This document shows positions 1-13,500 of a DNA stretch of 64,000 bases, piece by piece. Below the pieces are notes generated by a model, which did no database searches, had not been told where the DNA came from, and saw only the letters and a list, made by a program, of their open reading frames with translations. The position numbers were made by a program, and so were the translations under genes. The stretch lies in NCBI GenBank assembly GCA_964017185.1, contig OZ024871.1, forward strand, positions 6,068,214 to 6,132,213, written 5' to 3'. Each line of letters opens with the position of its first letter. Position 1 is the first letter of the stretch. This DNA is from Rugalucina vietnamica (lineage: Eukaryota; Mollusca; Bivalvia; Lucinida; Lucinidae).

Positions 1-651
1 ATAACTATTAGGCAATATGCATTTTTGTCATAAATATGTCTTATGGTATGCAATATGATCTCGAAAGTAAAGTACAGTCAACATGCATTCGCTTGACTGA
101 ATAATTACGAGTAAACCAGGTCTGAAATTTCACTTTTGGTTATAAATCACGCAGTTTATGTATTTAATACAAGGAATGTGAAAAACTTGATGATGTATTT
201 TACACCTGTTCCACAGCATGTCGTGTTCATTGGGTTACATTGCCACATGATGTATTATATTGCACTTTTAATGCGTTATGATGGTGATTTTAACACCTTG
301 GATTTCAGGCATTCTTCTGCACATCCGGACATCAGGTTTATCCCATTACTCCAACTGAATATAAAATCGGTGACATTTCCTGTATGAAAGACAGGCTAAT
401 TTCTAAAATAACGTTTTCGGTGTGGACACCAGGCCTTACGGTAAAAACGTTTTTCATGTTAAACTCAGAGGAGCTCTCAAACATCCTAAAATAAGCCCGA
501 GTACAGAGGACTTACGCCTTATCAGTTACTAGAATGTAGTAAATCTACATGAAGTATAGGGAAAATCCCGCCCACTTTCTCAAACTCCTGGCATATGTCT
601 CTCTGGTACAATGGTAGAGATATTAGAATAAGTTACCAAAGCCAGTCACTT
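1..651. other. No gene seen
   Basis: AT-rich sequence downstream of the host gene. Only short chance ORFs; no element recognised. Confidence 0.5.
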
Positions 652-883
652 GAGCCGACTCGTGGGAAAACCAACAATGTGGTTTTCAAACAGGTATGAC
701 ACAAACCGGCCTGCACAAGCACAGAAAAGAGCTAGAAGCTTGAAATTTCGGTTTTAAGTAGAAGAGGAATTGTACTATCCGAGTAGCGAAAACAAAGGCG
801 CAGATCAGCTTCGCGGTTACGCGAAGCTGATCTGCGTCTTTGTTTTCGCCTATGCAGATTGTTGGTTTTCCATGAGGCGGCTC
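652..883. mobile_element. GAGCC MITE copy
   Basis: Full length, ends intact, core of the CGCGG type. The flanks ACTT/ATTT are a near-match target duplication. Confidence 0.8.
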
Positions 884-1097
884 ATTTATCCTGCTAATAA
901 ATTTAAAAATGCCAACAATTACACTTTCTGAGAAGACAAACTTCAGTCTCAGCTGAGTTGAGCATGAAAAAGGTTTTATAACCTCAGAACCCGTCATCAC
1001 TGCGGCGTTCGCTGTACACAAAAAATCGGAAGGTAATATTTTTGTCATATGGTTCGTGGTAACTGACCTCATTGAGGCTGATTCACCATGCTATTCA

Positions 1098-1381
1098 TTG
1101 CATTACGAAAACTTGCCCATGCAAGATATAGAATTTTTTCAGTAACAAAAATTTAAAATTTCATCAGAAAATTTCTTAATATTTTTCTTATTTTTGCTCA
1201 AAACATAGATTGTGGGTACACGTTAGAACCGCCTCACCGAGGCGGTTCTAACGAGTACCCACAATCTATGTTTTGGAGCAAAAATACTGAGAAAAATAGG
1301 TAAACCCTTGCACACCCCAGTTTCGCTATATAAAAGTGGGGTTCAAGGGAGTATATATTACACAGACATGTTATCCTGATG
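1098..1381. mobile_element. Foldback MITE, GTGGGTAC family
   Basis: A central palindrome of about 85 bp joins ACATAGATTGTGGGTAC to its inverse around TTAGAACCGCC. Ends CATTACGAAAACTTGCCC and the inverse of CATCAGGATAACATGTC are weak TIRs. Related copies lie at 2730-2880, 29202-29365, 30207-30425 and 53385-53640. Confidence 0.6.
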
Positions 1382-2260
1382 GGTTGTCATGTTGATGCTC
1401 AAATCACGTCGACGGCTGAGCATCGATTGCAATCGAACTAATGTGTCTACAATGGTCGTGAAAATTCACATTTTGCTACTTGTAGAACATCAGTGTCAAG
1501 TTTCGTTGTTTCATGTAAAACTGAATCATTTAAACCTTAAGACGACTCTACTATTTCAAAGACATTACATTTACAGCCATTTGTCAAATGCATATTAGAC
1601 CGGCAAAACATTAAGATTTTCAACTAGATATATCACATAATATTTTATTTGAACCTTGGTAAAACTTAAGTGCGAGTGTCTTGTGCGTTGAAAAATAATT
1701 ACTGAAACATCGTAGTTTAAAATATGCCGCAATGCATTCAAGGTAGAAAACCTAGATATAATGTATTCATGGAGAATCTATGAAAATAACCCGAATATTG
1801 CCAACTCCAGAACCCATTTATTGCCATTTTAATCACCTCACGTAATGATCTCTTCAGTCAGTTGTAACCATGGCCCTCCCACCTAAGGAGATGGGGGTTG
1901 GTTAAGAGTTTTTTTTTAGTTTTCAGTACCCTGCTAAATGCCCCAGGCGGTCAAAACTATGCTCTTTGCCCTGTCCTTAGCAATAGAAAATCTGCCTGGG
2001 AAAAGGATTATAATTTCAAAACCCCGATATTTCCCCTGCACTGCGGGGTCAATCATAAGGTTATCGTCGGCACTTTAGCCCGAGTATCCCCCACCTTACC
2101 CCGTAGATGTGTTTGGGGTGGGGGCGGTTACAAATGACTGGTGCATAATCAGGGCAAAACTACAAATACATTCTAGTCACATACTGCGAGGTGGGGGTTA
2201 CAAATGACATACATAATCAGGACAAAAATACGAATACGTTCTAGTCTCATACTCCTATTT
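1382..2260. other. Non-coding, GC-rich repeat in the right half
   Basis: The stretch 1920-2150 belongs to a diffuse family with words such as CCCTGCACTGCGGGG. Similar pieces lie near 3040-3185, 39800-40220 and 40870-41060. No gene seen. Confidence 0.4.
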
Positions 2261-2485
2261 GAGCCGCGACGCAAGAAAACCGGTCTTCGGGGTTTCCGAC
2301 CAGGTCCGACACAAACTGGCCTGTACAGTCACAGGAGCAGGCTAGAAGCTTGAAATTTCGGATATAAGAAGAAGAGGGAAGGTACTATCCGTGTAGCGAA
2401 AACAAAGGCGCTGATCAGACCGCGAAGCTGATCTGCGCCTTTGTTTTCGCATAGGCAAAAATCCGGTTTTTTCACGATGCGGCTC
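2261..2485. mobile_element. GAGCC MITE copy
   Basis: Full length with perfect ATTT/ATTT flanks. The palindrome centre has lost part of its loop. Confidence 0.8.
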
Positions 2486-2729
2486 ATTTTCAGAAACCTT
2501 TTCCCGTGAGGTCAAAGAGAGCAATACAGCCCACTTGTTGAACTTCATGAGCAATTTGACGTAGTTGCTGTTTTCTTATGTTCATTTTGACAGGCATGAG
2601 GTTCCCATCAGAAAATAGGTTTCATAATTGGGAAACAGACTAAATACAAGCTTGGAATCTAATTAAGAATAATGAAACATAAAAGCCGCATGTCTACAAA
2701 ACATTAAAATGCATCACGAAATCTCTCTA

Positions 2730-2880
2730 ATGAAGATCTTCGCATTACGAAAACTCGCCCATGCAATAAACAGATTTTATCAATCTTTAAAAATTGAAAA
2801 TTTTTAGCTTCAGCTGAAAAATCATGTTTGATAGTTTTTCTTATTAGAGTACACCTTAGAACCGCCTCGGCGATACTGTT
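2730..2880. mobile_element. GTGGGTAC-family fragment
   Basis: Left end (GCATTACGAAAACTCGCCC) to the first half of the palindrome (CCTTAGAACCGCCTCGGCGA); the rest is missing. Confidence 0.45.
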
Positions 2881-3383
2881 TTATACTGCAATGCCATTCT
2901 GAACGTACGCTAACTGGTCCCACCAGTCATTTGTACACCCCCCCCCATTTAATTTGCAAATGTACCTGTAAGAGTCCATTCAAGCCCCTATCCCACATCT
3001 AAGTTTCATCAGAACAACTCCCAGCTGTTGTTCCACATTACTGTCAGCCTCCGGGGGCTGGGGCTTTTAGCAGGGATTTGACCACAAATCTGACCCCACA
3101 CTGCCGGGCTTTAAGCGGGGATTTGAAAAAATGAAAAGTAAAAAGCCCCGCTATTCCCCGGCCCTAGGGGACGGGTGCATGAGTGGAGTCTCAACAAAGC
3201 TATGCAGAATCAGCAAAATAGTGTTTGTAGCCGATATGTATGTTTTTTCTTTCAAATATTTGACATTAACCGCGAAAATGCAGCGAATGCTTTGTCAAAT
3301 TTTATGTTGCTTTTGTGAGACTCTGCAGTTAGGTAGTTTCACATGGCAGCTGTACATGTCTGCAGCATATCAACATTACAATT

Positions 3384-3613
3384 GAGCCCCGATGAAAACC
3401 GGTTTTCGGGTTTCCGACCAGGTCTGACACAAACCGACCTGTGCAGCTACAGAAGATGGCTAGAAACTTGAAACTTCAGATCTATGGAGAAGAGGAATTG
3501 TACTATTCGTGTAGTGAAAAACAAAGGCGCTTATCAGCTTCGCAGTTACTGCGAAGCTCATCTGCGCGTTTATTTTCGCATAGGCAAAAATCCGGTTTTC
3601 TCATGAGCCGCTC
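3384..3613. mobile_element. GAGCC MITE copy
   Basis: Diverged full-length copy. The core palindrome is still recognisable (GAAGCTCATCTGCGCG); flanks do not match. Confidence 0.7.
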
Positions 3614-3739
3614 ACATGGAATCGATCTTCATCTTTGAACATGTGCTGTTTCAATATGAACAAGTGTTTTACATGCAAACTGCTGTTTGTACTTAAAAAA
3701 AATAGGGGCAAAAATAGAAAAATCCTGATAAATTTCGTT

Positions 3740-4394
3740 ACGACAGGATCCTCAATTCCTGAGATTTTGAAGGGGTTTTACCATATGCATGCATGGGCAT
3801 TGCGGCCATCTTGGTCATGTGGCCTGGATTATTTATAAACACATTGGTTGCCTCTGCCTATAAATGCTTAGAATAAAGTAGTTTCAGAGAAAAAGCTCTT
3901 TGATAATTATGGTGATATACATGTATTGCCCTAGTGTGGAGGCAGACCAACCCCTGCGCTTCAGAATCATAAATCTTCAGTTGAGATGCCCTTTTTCTAC
4001 AAGTTTTCCCCTTCAAATGATATTTTAAAAGTTTTCCCATTCAAATACCTGGGCGACCTATGCTGACCTTGCTTTAAAATAGGCTAACGTCATCACAGGG
4101 TCATGATTTAAAAACACATTGTAGTGCTAGAGTCCCTGATGCTGCATGGCAATTGATCCACCGATTCCGCGCTGGAGAAATTATATGAAGGGATTTTACA
4201 ATTATATGGACATGGCGGCCTCCATATAACCTGGATTATTTATAATCACATTGGTTCCCCCTTCCTACAGATGCTTTATGTAAAATTTGGCTTTGATTGG
4301 TCATGGGGTCTCAGACAAGATGTTTGTATGGACGGTGACGATGGTGCCTGCCTATCCTATAAGCTCATCTGTGAGACCAGCTCAGGTGAGCTTA
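3740..4394 (+). mobile_element. Degenerate copy of the 455 bp-unit family
   Basis: Core sequence such as GGCCATCTTGGTCATGTGGC and the family end (ATCCTATAAGCTCATCTGTG, then CAGGTGAGCTTA) are recognisable. The left limit is uncertain. Confidence 0.5.
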
Positions 4395-5051
4395 TGAGGG
4401 CATATATGATCATTGTGATAATCAAATCTGAGGTGTTTGCTTTCTTTAATCAGAGCAACAGTTGAAAATGCCACTTCAGCATGCAGCAGAGACTGCCAAA
4501 ATTTCATGCACAACTTGGCGTAAAATTTGTAGTAGACGATGAGAGGAGATAAATTTTATGAATGAAACAAGTTGGAACCAGGCAGACATTGTCACGGTGT
4601 TCTGGTGATAGAAGAGCCTGATAACATTATGTAATAAACCCCACTTCTACTACACATATCAACACGGTGATATAAAATTCTTTTTGATACTTCGATACTT
4701 ATTTCTTTCCATGTTTGATAAACTTGATGTATAATTATCATGTTCACATTTTCTTTTTTCATCTAAGTGCTGCACCAGCCGATGTTCTGGTGCTCGCCTG
4801 TAAAATGGCTATAAAATGAAATCCTCCTTGATCTTTTCACTTTAGATTGTCTCCCCATCAGACTAGTGCCTTCGCATGTAAACTGCGTACATACATTAAA
4901 ACAAGTACATGTAGTACCATGATCCTTTACGTCACAGTCAATAGCTATGGTCATTCGGGATGTTGTCTCCATTTTATGGGACCCAACACAGAGATGACGA
5001 CTTCCAAAATGTGAGTAAATAATAAGCATCCCCGTAACCAACTAAGGCTTA

Positions 5052-7018
5052 TTAGCTCATCTGAGCCGAAGGCTCACAGGTGAGGTTATAGGATAGGGAG
5101 GCACCCGGCGTCCGTCCGTCGTCGTCGTCCGTCGTCCACCATTTTCAAAGATCTTCTTCTCTGAAACCGCTTGGCCAATCAAAGCCAAATTTTATGTGAA
5201 GCATCAATAGGAAGGGGGAACCAATGTGTATATAAGAAATCCAGGTCACATGACCAAGATGGCCGCCATGCCCATATATGGTAAAAACCCTTCAAAAATC
5301 TTCTTCTCCAGAACCAGTGGACCGATTTCAACGAAACTTGGCATGAAGCATCGATGGCTTAAGTACTACAATGTGTATATAAATCGTGACCCTGTGATGA
5401 CCTTGACCTATTTTATGGCAAGGTCAACATAGGTCGCCAATGCATTTGAATGGGGAAAAATTTTAAAATGTCATTTCAAGTGAACATCTTGCAGGAAATG
5501 GGCAGTAGGACTGAATATTGATGATTCTGAAAAAAAAATTGACCCCAGGGGCTCATGTGCCCCCACCCTGGGGCAATATACCTGTACATTACCATAATAT
5601 TCAAACATCATCTCCTCTGAAACCGCTTGGCCAATCAAAGCCAAATTTTATGTGAAGCATCAATAGGAAGGGGGAACCAATGTGTATATAAGAAATCCAG
5701 ATCACATGACCAAGATGGCCGCCATGCCCATATATGGTAAAAACCCTTCAAAAATCTTCTTCTCCAGAACCAATGGACCGATTTCAACGAAATTTGGCAT
5801 GAAGCATCGATGGATCAAGCACTACAATGTATATATAAATCGTGACCCTGTGATGACCTTGACCTTCTTTAGGGCAAGGTCAACATAGGTCACCAATGCA
5901 TTTGAATGGGGAAAAATTTTAAAATGTCATTTTAAGTGAAAATCTTGCAGGAAATGGGCAGTAGGACTGGATATTGATGATTCTGAAAAATTTTGACCCC
6001 AGGGACTCATCTGCCCCCACCCCGGGGCAATATACCTGTACATTACCATCATATTCAAACATCATCCACTCTTAAACCGCTTGGCCAATCAAAGCCAAAT
6101 TTTATATGAAGCGTCTATAGGAAGGGGGAACCAATGTGTATATAAATAATCCAGGTCACATGACCAAGATGGCCGCCATGCCCATATATGGTAAAACCTT
6201 ATAAAAATCTTCTTCTCCAGAACCCAAAGGCCTTGGATCTTGAAACTTGGCATGTAGCATAAGTGACTCAAGGTCCACAATGTGTATATAAATAATGACC
6301 TTAGGATGACCTTGACCTATTTTACGGTAAGGTCAACATAGGTCGCCAATGCATTTGAATGGGGAAAACTTTTGAAATGTCATTTAAAGTGAAAGTCCTG
6401 CAGGAAATGCACAGTAGGACTGAATATTAATGATTCTGAAAAAGATTGGTCCGCAGGAGCTCATATGCCCCCACCCTGGGGCAGTATGCATGTATATTTC
6501 CAAAATATTCAAACATCTTCTCCTCTGAAACCACTTGGCCAATCAAAGCCAAATTTTATGTGAAGCATCTATAGGAAGGGGGAACCAATGTGTATATAAA
6601 TAATCCAGGTCACATGACCAAGATTGCCGCCATGCCCATATATGGTAAAAACCCTTCAAAAATCTTCTTCTCCGGAACCGGTGGACCGATTTCAAAGAAA
6701 CTTGTCATGAAGCATGGATGGCTAAAGTACTACAATGTGTATATAAATCATGACCCTGTGGAGACCTTGACCTATTTGACGACAAGGTCAACATAGGTGC
6801 CAATGCATTAACATTGGGAAAACTGTTAACATGTCGTTTGAAGGGAATAAATAAAATAGAAATTGGCAAATGGACAGAATTTTGATTATTCTGAAAACAA
6901 ATGGCCCAAGGGCTTCATCTGCCCCTGCACTGGCGCTAAATACCATGATATTCAACTATGTTTATTTGCATATGTAGCAGATCTCAGGTGAGCGTTTACA
7001 GGACCATTGGTCCTCTGG
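5052..7018 (-). mobile_element. Minisatellite-cored Helitron/Helentron-like element, four 455 bp units
   Basis: Read on the minus strand the element ends in a hairpin TGAGCCTTCGGCTCA and then GAGCTAA, next to a GACGGAC-type simple repeat. Its other end has AGGACCATTGGTCCT and CTCAGGTGAGC, complementary to the hairpin end. Inside are four direct repeats of about 455 bp starting at 5161, 5617, 6071 and 6525. No protein is encoded. Terminal CTAA followed by T resembles a Helitron 3' end; the class is inferred. Confidence 0.65.
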
Positions 7019-8138
7019 TATATGTATGGATAGTTTGACTACACCATATTTCCTAGGCAGGCTCAGACCTCGTAAGTGGTTAACAAGTAGATCTAATTAG
7101 GTGGGCAGTCAATCAGTTATAAGCTATGCCTGGAGGAAAAAGCAGCCCATCTATTTCTAACGGCCCTAACATAAGGGCTGGAGAGTCCCTAAAACAAACA
7201 GAACACTGCTTGAGTATACTGTCTCTGACCCTATGGTATTCTATGCCAGTCAAGGCTCCAAAAATTAACGCTTTGCAAAACTGTCATAAAAATTATCAGA
7301 CAATAAAGCAAGTCTGTATTGTGTCTGATCTGCTTAGAAAACTGCACTTTCAAATTAAATAAGAAGTAGATAGTCCTGCGATAGTACTTGTGACCAGGGT
7401 TATGTCTAACTATTGCAATATAACAATATAGGCCAAGGGAGAGAACAGTTACATGTATAATTAACTCCACAAAAGTGCTTTCAGAATTAATTTAGTTTAT
7501 AGGTTCAGGGTTCCCACACAAGGTTTTTCCTCTAGTTTATCAGCTTTTGATGAACATTCTTTTCGCAGATGAAAGAAACTAGTGCTCAGATAAGATTTTT
7601 TATAACTAAATCTCTTCTAAAGAGGGCAACTGATTTTAGGATAAAACATTGGTACCATGCCTAGCAAGCCATAAATGTGGTTGACTTGTATCAGACAAGC
7701 AGAATAATTATTCCAGATAATATTTGGATGGATTTAACTTTTACGTCCAGCTCTACAGTTAGGGTCATATGGAGATAAGACTTCCATATAATTATCTATT
7801 TGTGAACTTTAACCATCTAGTAACTTAATGTACCGTTATATCAATAATCAAATACATGTAGCTATCTGTTAAGATTTGCATGAAAAGACACTAAAACATC
7901 ATTCTTAACATCCTGAACAGTCCTTCATACAAAACAAAACTGGGAGAAAACATGTCTCCTTGAATATAATAAGTTTATCAAAAACCCATCTTATAAATAT
8001 GTGTATGTATTTAAGGAGACATTACATGTATACAAGATGATTCAATAATACAATAACTTTTTTTCATCTCAGTCAAAACAACAAATAATATCAGTCTAGA
8101 TTGGACCATTTATTCACAAATGCATAGGTAACATATAT
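7019..8138. other. No gene seen
   Basis: About 1.1 kb of AT-rich single-copy-looking sequence; short ORFs lack coding features. Confidence 0.45.
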
Positions 8139-8373
8139 GAGCCACTGCATGAGAAAACCAACAAAATGCTTGGGCAAAAACATAGGCACAGATCAGCTTC
8201 GCAGTAACTGCGAAGCTGATCAGCGCCTTTGTTTTCGCTACACGGATAGCACAAGTCCTCTGCTTTCTAAATCCAAAGTTTCCAGCCTCTAACCATCTTC
8301 TGTGACTGTACAGGCTGGTTCGTATCAGACCTGGTCGGAAACCCAAGTTGTTGTTTTTCTCATGCACAGGCTC
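8139..8373. mobile_element. GAGCC MITE copy
   Basis: Full length, opposite core orientation to the 17.8 kb copy, ATAT/ATAT flanks. Confidence 0.8.
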
Positions 8374-8939
8374 ATATGTAAATACATCTTCTAACAACTA
8401 ATATGGAATGTAAATTCTCAGATATAAAATGATTCTCTATCAATCAAATCAACTGCATCTCTATAACAAAACAGAATAATCAAGGTAAATCCACCTCTGA
8501 ATTAAAATAAAGGACAAAAAGTAAAAAAAAAATCCATAAACAGGTGCAAATTAGGTAAATAGTAGAATGTATAGATGAGAAATTTTGATTGACATTAAAG
8601 GCCTTGTCACAAATAAGCGAAAAGCCCTCTACACAGACATGCGTAGACTTGCGTTTTATTGCGAAATGAGATTTTTATTTGTTTGACTTATTGAATTATG
8701 TCCCTTTCAACATCTAACATCCCAACATAACCATTACTGTTGACTGAGATGCAAAGCAATAAATTAAACAAACAAAAACTATTTTTGGCAATTGAACGCA
8801 AGTCTGCGTTGGGAGATTTTCGCTTATGTGTGACGAGTCCTTAACACCATACAGAGTCTGTCCTACATTTTACACAAAGGGTAGCATATAATCATGATAA
8901 TGATGTTAGATTAAATGAGCTTTTGAAAAAGAAGATTAT

Positions 8940-9120
8940 GAGCCACAACGTGAGAAAATCGGTCTTCAGGGTTTCCAACCAGGTCAGAGGAATTGAACTA
9001 TCCATGTAGCGAAAACAAAGATGCTAATCAGCTGTGCATTTATGGCTCAGCTGATCTGCACCTTTGTTTCGCATACATGTTTGTATTGGGCAAAAATCCA
9101 CTAGTCTCGTGATGCTGCTC
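8940..9120. mobile_element. GAGCC MITE copy, internally deleted
   Basis: Both ends are present but about 50 bp is missing from the left half. The core belongs to the CAGCTGTGC subfamily. Confidence 0.7.
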
Positions 9121-9121
9121 A

Positions 9122-9469
9122 TATAATCATATTCATGCCACCATTCAGCTCTGTTTGGACAGTATAAGCATCATTGCAATGTAAGAAAAACATTAAATAT
9201 GAAACTGAAAGATTAAAAGATTGTATGGCAAAATACAGTGGCTAAAACTGAGTTCAAAATTACTATGCCACTAACATTATATTCTAAACATTTAACTGTA
9301 TAATTGTATTTTTATATATATCTATAAAGCATTTATTCATTTACACATTTTTAGCATTTCAGCACTAAACCAGGGGTCATGTACACTCACCTGAGATCTG
9401 GAATATTTATAGATACCAGAGTTAGATACTTTCATACATGTCCTTGTAAAATTGCTTTCATAAACATAT
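9122..9469. other. Likely end of host gene
   Basis: A minus-strand AATAAA near 9335 is the first candidate polyadenylation signal after the stop at 9801. Otherwise featureless. Confidence 0.3.
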
Positions 9470-9705
9470 GAGCCGCCTCATGGGAAAACAAACAATCTGC
9501 ATAGGCGAAAACAAAGAGACGCAGATCAGCTTCGCAGTAACCGCGAAGCTGATCAGCGCCATTGTTTTCGCTACACGGATAGTACACTTCCTCTTCTTCC
9601 TAAATCTGAAATTTCGAGCTTCTAGCCTGCTTCTGTGCTTATACAGCCTGATTTGTGTCGGACCTGTTCGGAAACCACATTGTTGGTTTTCCCACGAGGC
9701 GGCTC
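9470..9705. mobile_element. GAGCC MITE copy, possibly in the 3' UTR
   Basis: Full length with ATAT/ATAG flanks. It lies 95 bases past the stop codon of the ePHD-OTU gene. The first clear minus-strand AATAAA is beyond it, near 9335, so the hairpin may be transcribed in the 3' UTR. Confidence 0.75.
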
Positions 9706-9800
9706 ATAGATCTTCCATGACAGAATCATCATGAAAGAAAAGTGGTTTTTCTCATCCAACAAATAACAATTGAGCTATCATGTACATTTGAGACCTAAGA

Positions 9801-10594
9801 TCAGCTATCGCCCAGCCTATATATTGGTATATAATGGTCATCAATGTTGGACAAATATATAGTTTTCCTATGCTTTCTATAACTTTCTGTTGATGTATTA
9901 TGCTCAATATGTTTGTAAGTCAGCCATTTGCTAGCATTTCTCAACCGCCTGACGCCCTCAAGAGGTGAGACATTGCGTAGTGGTCGGTATGTCAGCCACT
10001 TGTAGATAGTTTTACCCCTTGTATCATGTCCACAGGGAGAATAAACACACAGATCTGTCGCCAGCATGGTCGCTGTGGCAAATATCTCTATCTCTGTTGC
10101 CCATTCACCATCAATGTTCATAGAGACACTGTCTGCATAGTTGGGACAGTTAGCAAGTTTAGAGAACACACTGTCATTCTCTATCATGAACTTATATATC
10201 ATTTGTCTGACAAGTTTATGTTCACGTTGGTTACCTGTCAGAATATGAGAAATTGCTCTGAAGAAACAGTTCCCATCTTTACGAATGTTGACCACCTCCT
10301 TGGGAACTGTTGACCTGGGTATGGTGCAAGATTCACACTGTGGTATGGGTGTTTTGACCTTTATCCCCAACAACTCAGCTTTCTCTCTCTGCCACTCACT
10401 GTCCAAAGGATGAAACAACATCGTCTCATCACCCTCAGTTTTTACAATAGAAAAGCTGACATTCTCAAATTCCTGATTAGAGATATCAGAACTGCAACTC
10501 CCCTCAGATTCTACATCTGAGACAGTGTCTGTACCCTCTCCCTCACTAGCAGCTCCAATCTGTGTGTCTGCCTGTCTGTCTGTATTCATGCACT
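9801..10594 (-). CDS. Exon 14: OTU cysteine protease domain and stop
   Basis: Acceptor TTTTCAG, stop TGA at 9803-9801. After an acidic lead-in comes VVNIRKDGNCFFRAIS, the classic OTU motif D-G-N-C with catalytic Cys888 and Asp885. The helix HKLVRQMIYKFM follows, then WATEIEIFATATML, and DDHYIPIY with catalytic His1032. All three catalytic positions are present, so activity is plausible. The motif KWLTY occurs twice (977-981 and 1001-1005), suggesting a small internal duplication. Confidence 0.88.
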
Positions 10595-13500
10595 CTGAAA
10601 AACATACAACGAAAAGTAACAATAATTTACAACTCAAGACCACCAGCTTTCTGGGAAAGTGATAAAGTACAAGCTTCATATTCCCAATGTCCTGGGTTTG
10701 AACACATGTACAACTACACATCTGTGCCCTTAAACTGAATATTTCTTCTCACAGTATTGCAGGGAGTGTTCCATTAGGAAAACATGTCCATGAAAAGTAT
10801 ACTACTTGAACCCTACTTTTATATAGAAAAATTGGGGTTTGCAGGTGTATACATATTTCTGAAAATCGGTTCACAAATGAATATTTTATGGGAGAAAATT
10901 ATATTAATTAGGGATTTTGCCATTGTGAAAGTGAGCAAGGGAGGTAACTGTTTTCCCAGAAAAAAAAAAAATAATAAAAATTGATTTATTTTCATTTTAA
11001 ACATACAAAATGAAAACAAAATTGTATATGCTATAGCTTGCACAAGTGGGCTCCGAACACTTTATATCGTTCAATAGATTTGCTACAATTTCAATTTTAA
11101 AGTCTTTAGTCTCATTCAAGATTATTTTGGGCATAAAATTTATAAGTTTACAGATTTTAAAAAAAATGTAGCACTTTTAAAGACATGGATTGCAAAAGAA
11201 TGACAGGGACATAATTTTCTAGAGGTGTTTCAGAAAAGGATAATTTTGAAAAAGGTAATTTCTGGACTGTAGATATTAAATACAAAAACTGAGAGTAATA
11301 CATGACTTACGCATTCTAAGACTTACCTAATACATACCTGTCATATCTATATGGACAACAAAACAAGATATATTGGCTGTCTGTGGGTTGAAGGCAGAGT
11401 AAATACTGGCAGCCCCTGAGAGATGGTCCGGCAGTATATCACCTGCTTGTACAATGTCATCAGATTGATCCAGACTCACAATGAAATACAACTGACTTGA
11501 ATCAGACTCTTCTGTCATGGAGTTTATCACCTGTCTCACAAAATGTTTATATTTCACACACTGTCTGTTCACTCCATTTATGGCTATAATATCAACAAGA
11601 GCTCCAGTCTTGTTTCCTGTTGTTTTCTCTAGGTCAGACAGATTGTTACTCAACTCTTTTACAACCTCACAGGAACAACTGTCATCATAAAGAAGTTTTT
11701 CAATAGGACAAGCACTGTTCAGTCTAGGGTAGGACACAGAGTGGAAGCCTGTCCTGATTTGACCAATCAGCCATCGCCATAGCAACTCTAGCTCCTCCTC
11801 CTTCCTGTCAGGTGATGCCGATTTATTTATAGATGTGTCATGGTTCCAGGCATACACAGGAGGTGTTAATGATGAAAGAATGTTGCTCTGTTCTGGCAAG
11901 TGATGTGACAGGAATAAAACTAGAAATGTCACATTCTTGGATTTACTTGACTTCAAGAGAGCAGTTCTGTGGCTGACACCTTGTAACTTGTCGGCCACTT
12001 TGCTGAGGTATTGTGCTATGAGATCTTTTGTGGGTCCTGTTTCCTCAAAATATTTCAACAGGTAGTCATACTTGTCAGTGTCTGCATTGATCAGGATGCT
12101 CTGCACTTTATCCCACTTATTTTCCCTGAAAAATATAGACCATTATCATTATATTAGCCTTGAGAACATGTTAATCAAAGAGACTGGCTAGAGCATTGGC
12201 TGTTGTAAACAATATGTTTGTTTCGCTTTATTGCTTAATGGCCAATGTGAACAGATTTGGTCATACAAAAGTCATTTGTCCTAACTACATTGTTCCTGGG
12301 CAAGCCTCCCAGTGGCTTATTACCAGTAATAAGGGCAATGTCTTTTTAGCAACTTATTTACAAATGCTCTTCTTGAATGAGCAGAAGATCAAGAATGGCT
12401 AAAGACATATGAGCCGCATCGTGAGAAAACGGGATTATTGCCTACGCGAAAACAAAGGCGCAGACCAGCTTCGCGGTAACCGCGAAGCTGATCAGCGCCT
12501 TTGTTTTCGCTACTCGGATAGTACAATTCCTCTTCTACCTATTTGCAAAATTTCAAGCTTCAAGCCTGCTTCTGTAGCTGCACAGACCGGTTTGTGTCAG
12601 ACCAGGTCGGAAACCCCGAAGACCCGTTTTCTCACGGCGCGGCTCATATTTTCATGACCAGACCTTAGAGAAAGAAGTGTCTGCTGTAAGGATCAACAGC
12701 GATTAGGGATTGAGGTGATTTTGTTCTGTTATAATACTTAAGAAACTAAGATACCAATGGTCCTGTAAACGCTCACCTGAGATCTGCTGTATATACCAAT
12801 AAACATGTTTGAATATTATGGAAAATAGCCCTGGCAGTAAAGGGGCAGATGGCCTGGGGCCATTTTTTACAGAATTACCAATATCCTGTCCATTTGCCAT
12901 TTCCTGCAAGTTGTTCCCTTCAAATGACATTTTAACAGTTTTACCTATTCAAATGTATAGGCGACCCATGTTGACCTTGCCTAAAATAGGTCAACATCAT
13001 GACATGGTCATGATTTATATACACATTGTATTACTTGAGTCATTGATGCTTCATGCCAAGTTTCATTGAAATCTGTAAACCAGTTCCGGAGAAGAAGAAT
13101 TTTGAAGGTTTTTACCATATATGGGCATAGCAGCCATCTTGGTCATGTGACCTGGATTATTTATATATACCTTGGTTCCCCCTTCCTATAGATGATTTAT
13201 ATAAAACTTGGCTTTGATTGGCCAAGCCGTTTCAGAGAAGATGTTGGGATATTATGCTAATATATATGTATGAAGCATTGGGGTGGGGGCAGATCTGCCC
13301 CTGGTGTCCATTTCTTTTCAGAATCATTGATATTCAGTCCTACTGCCCATTTCCTGCAAGATTTTTCCTTTGAATGACATTTTAACAGTTTTCCCCATTC
13401 AAATGCATAGGCGACCTATGTTGACCTTGCTGAAACATAGGTCAAGGTCATCACAGGGTCATGATCTATATATTTATTGTAGTACTTCAGTCATCTATGC

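Noticed and set aside
686..1072. ORFs with GENKDADQLR- or GENKGADQLRGN-type sequence recurring across the left half
   Set aside because: These are translations of the GAGCC MITE palindrome, not genes.
5226..6796. Repeated 68-codon ORFs (HMTKMAAMPIYGKNPSK)
   Set aside because: They arise from the 455 bp tandem unit; no selection for coding is visible and other units break the frame.
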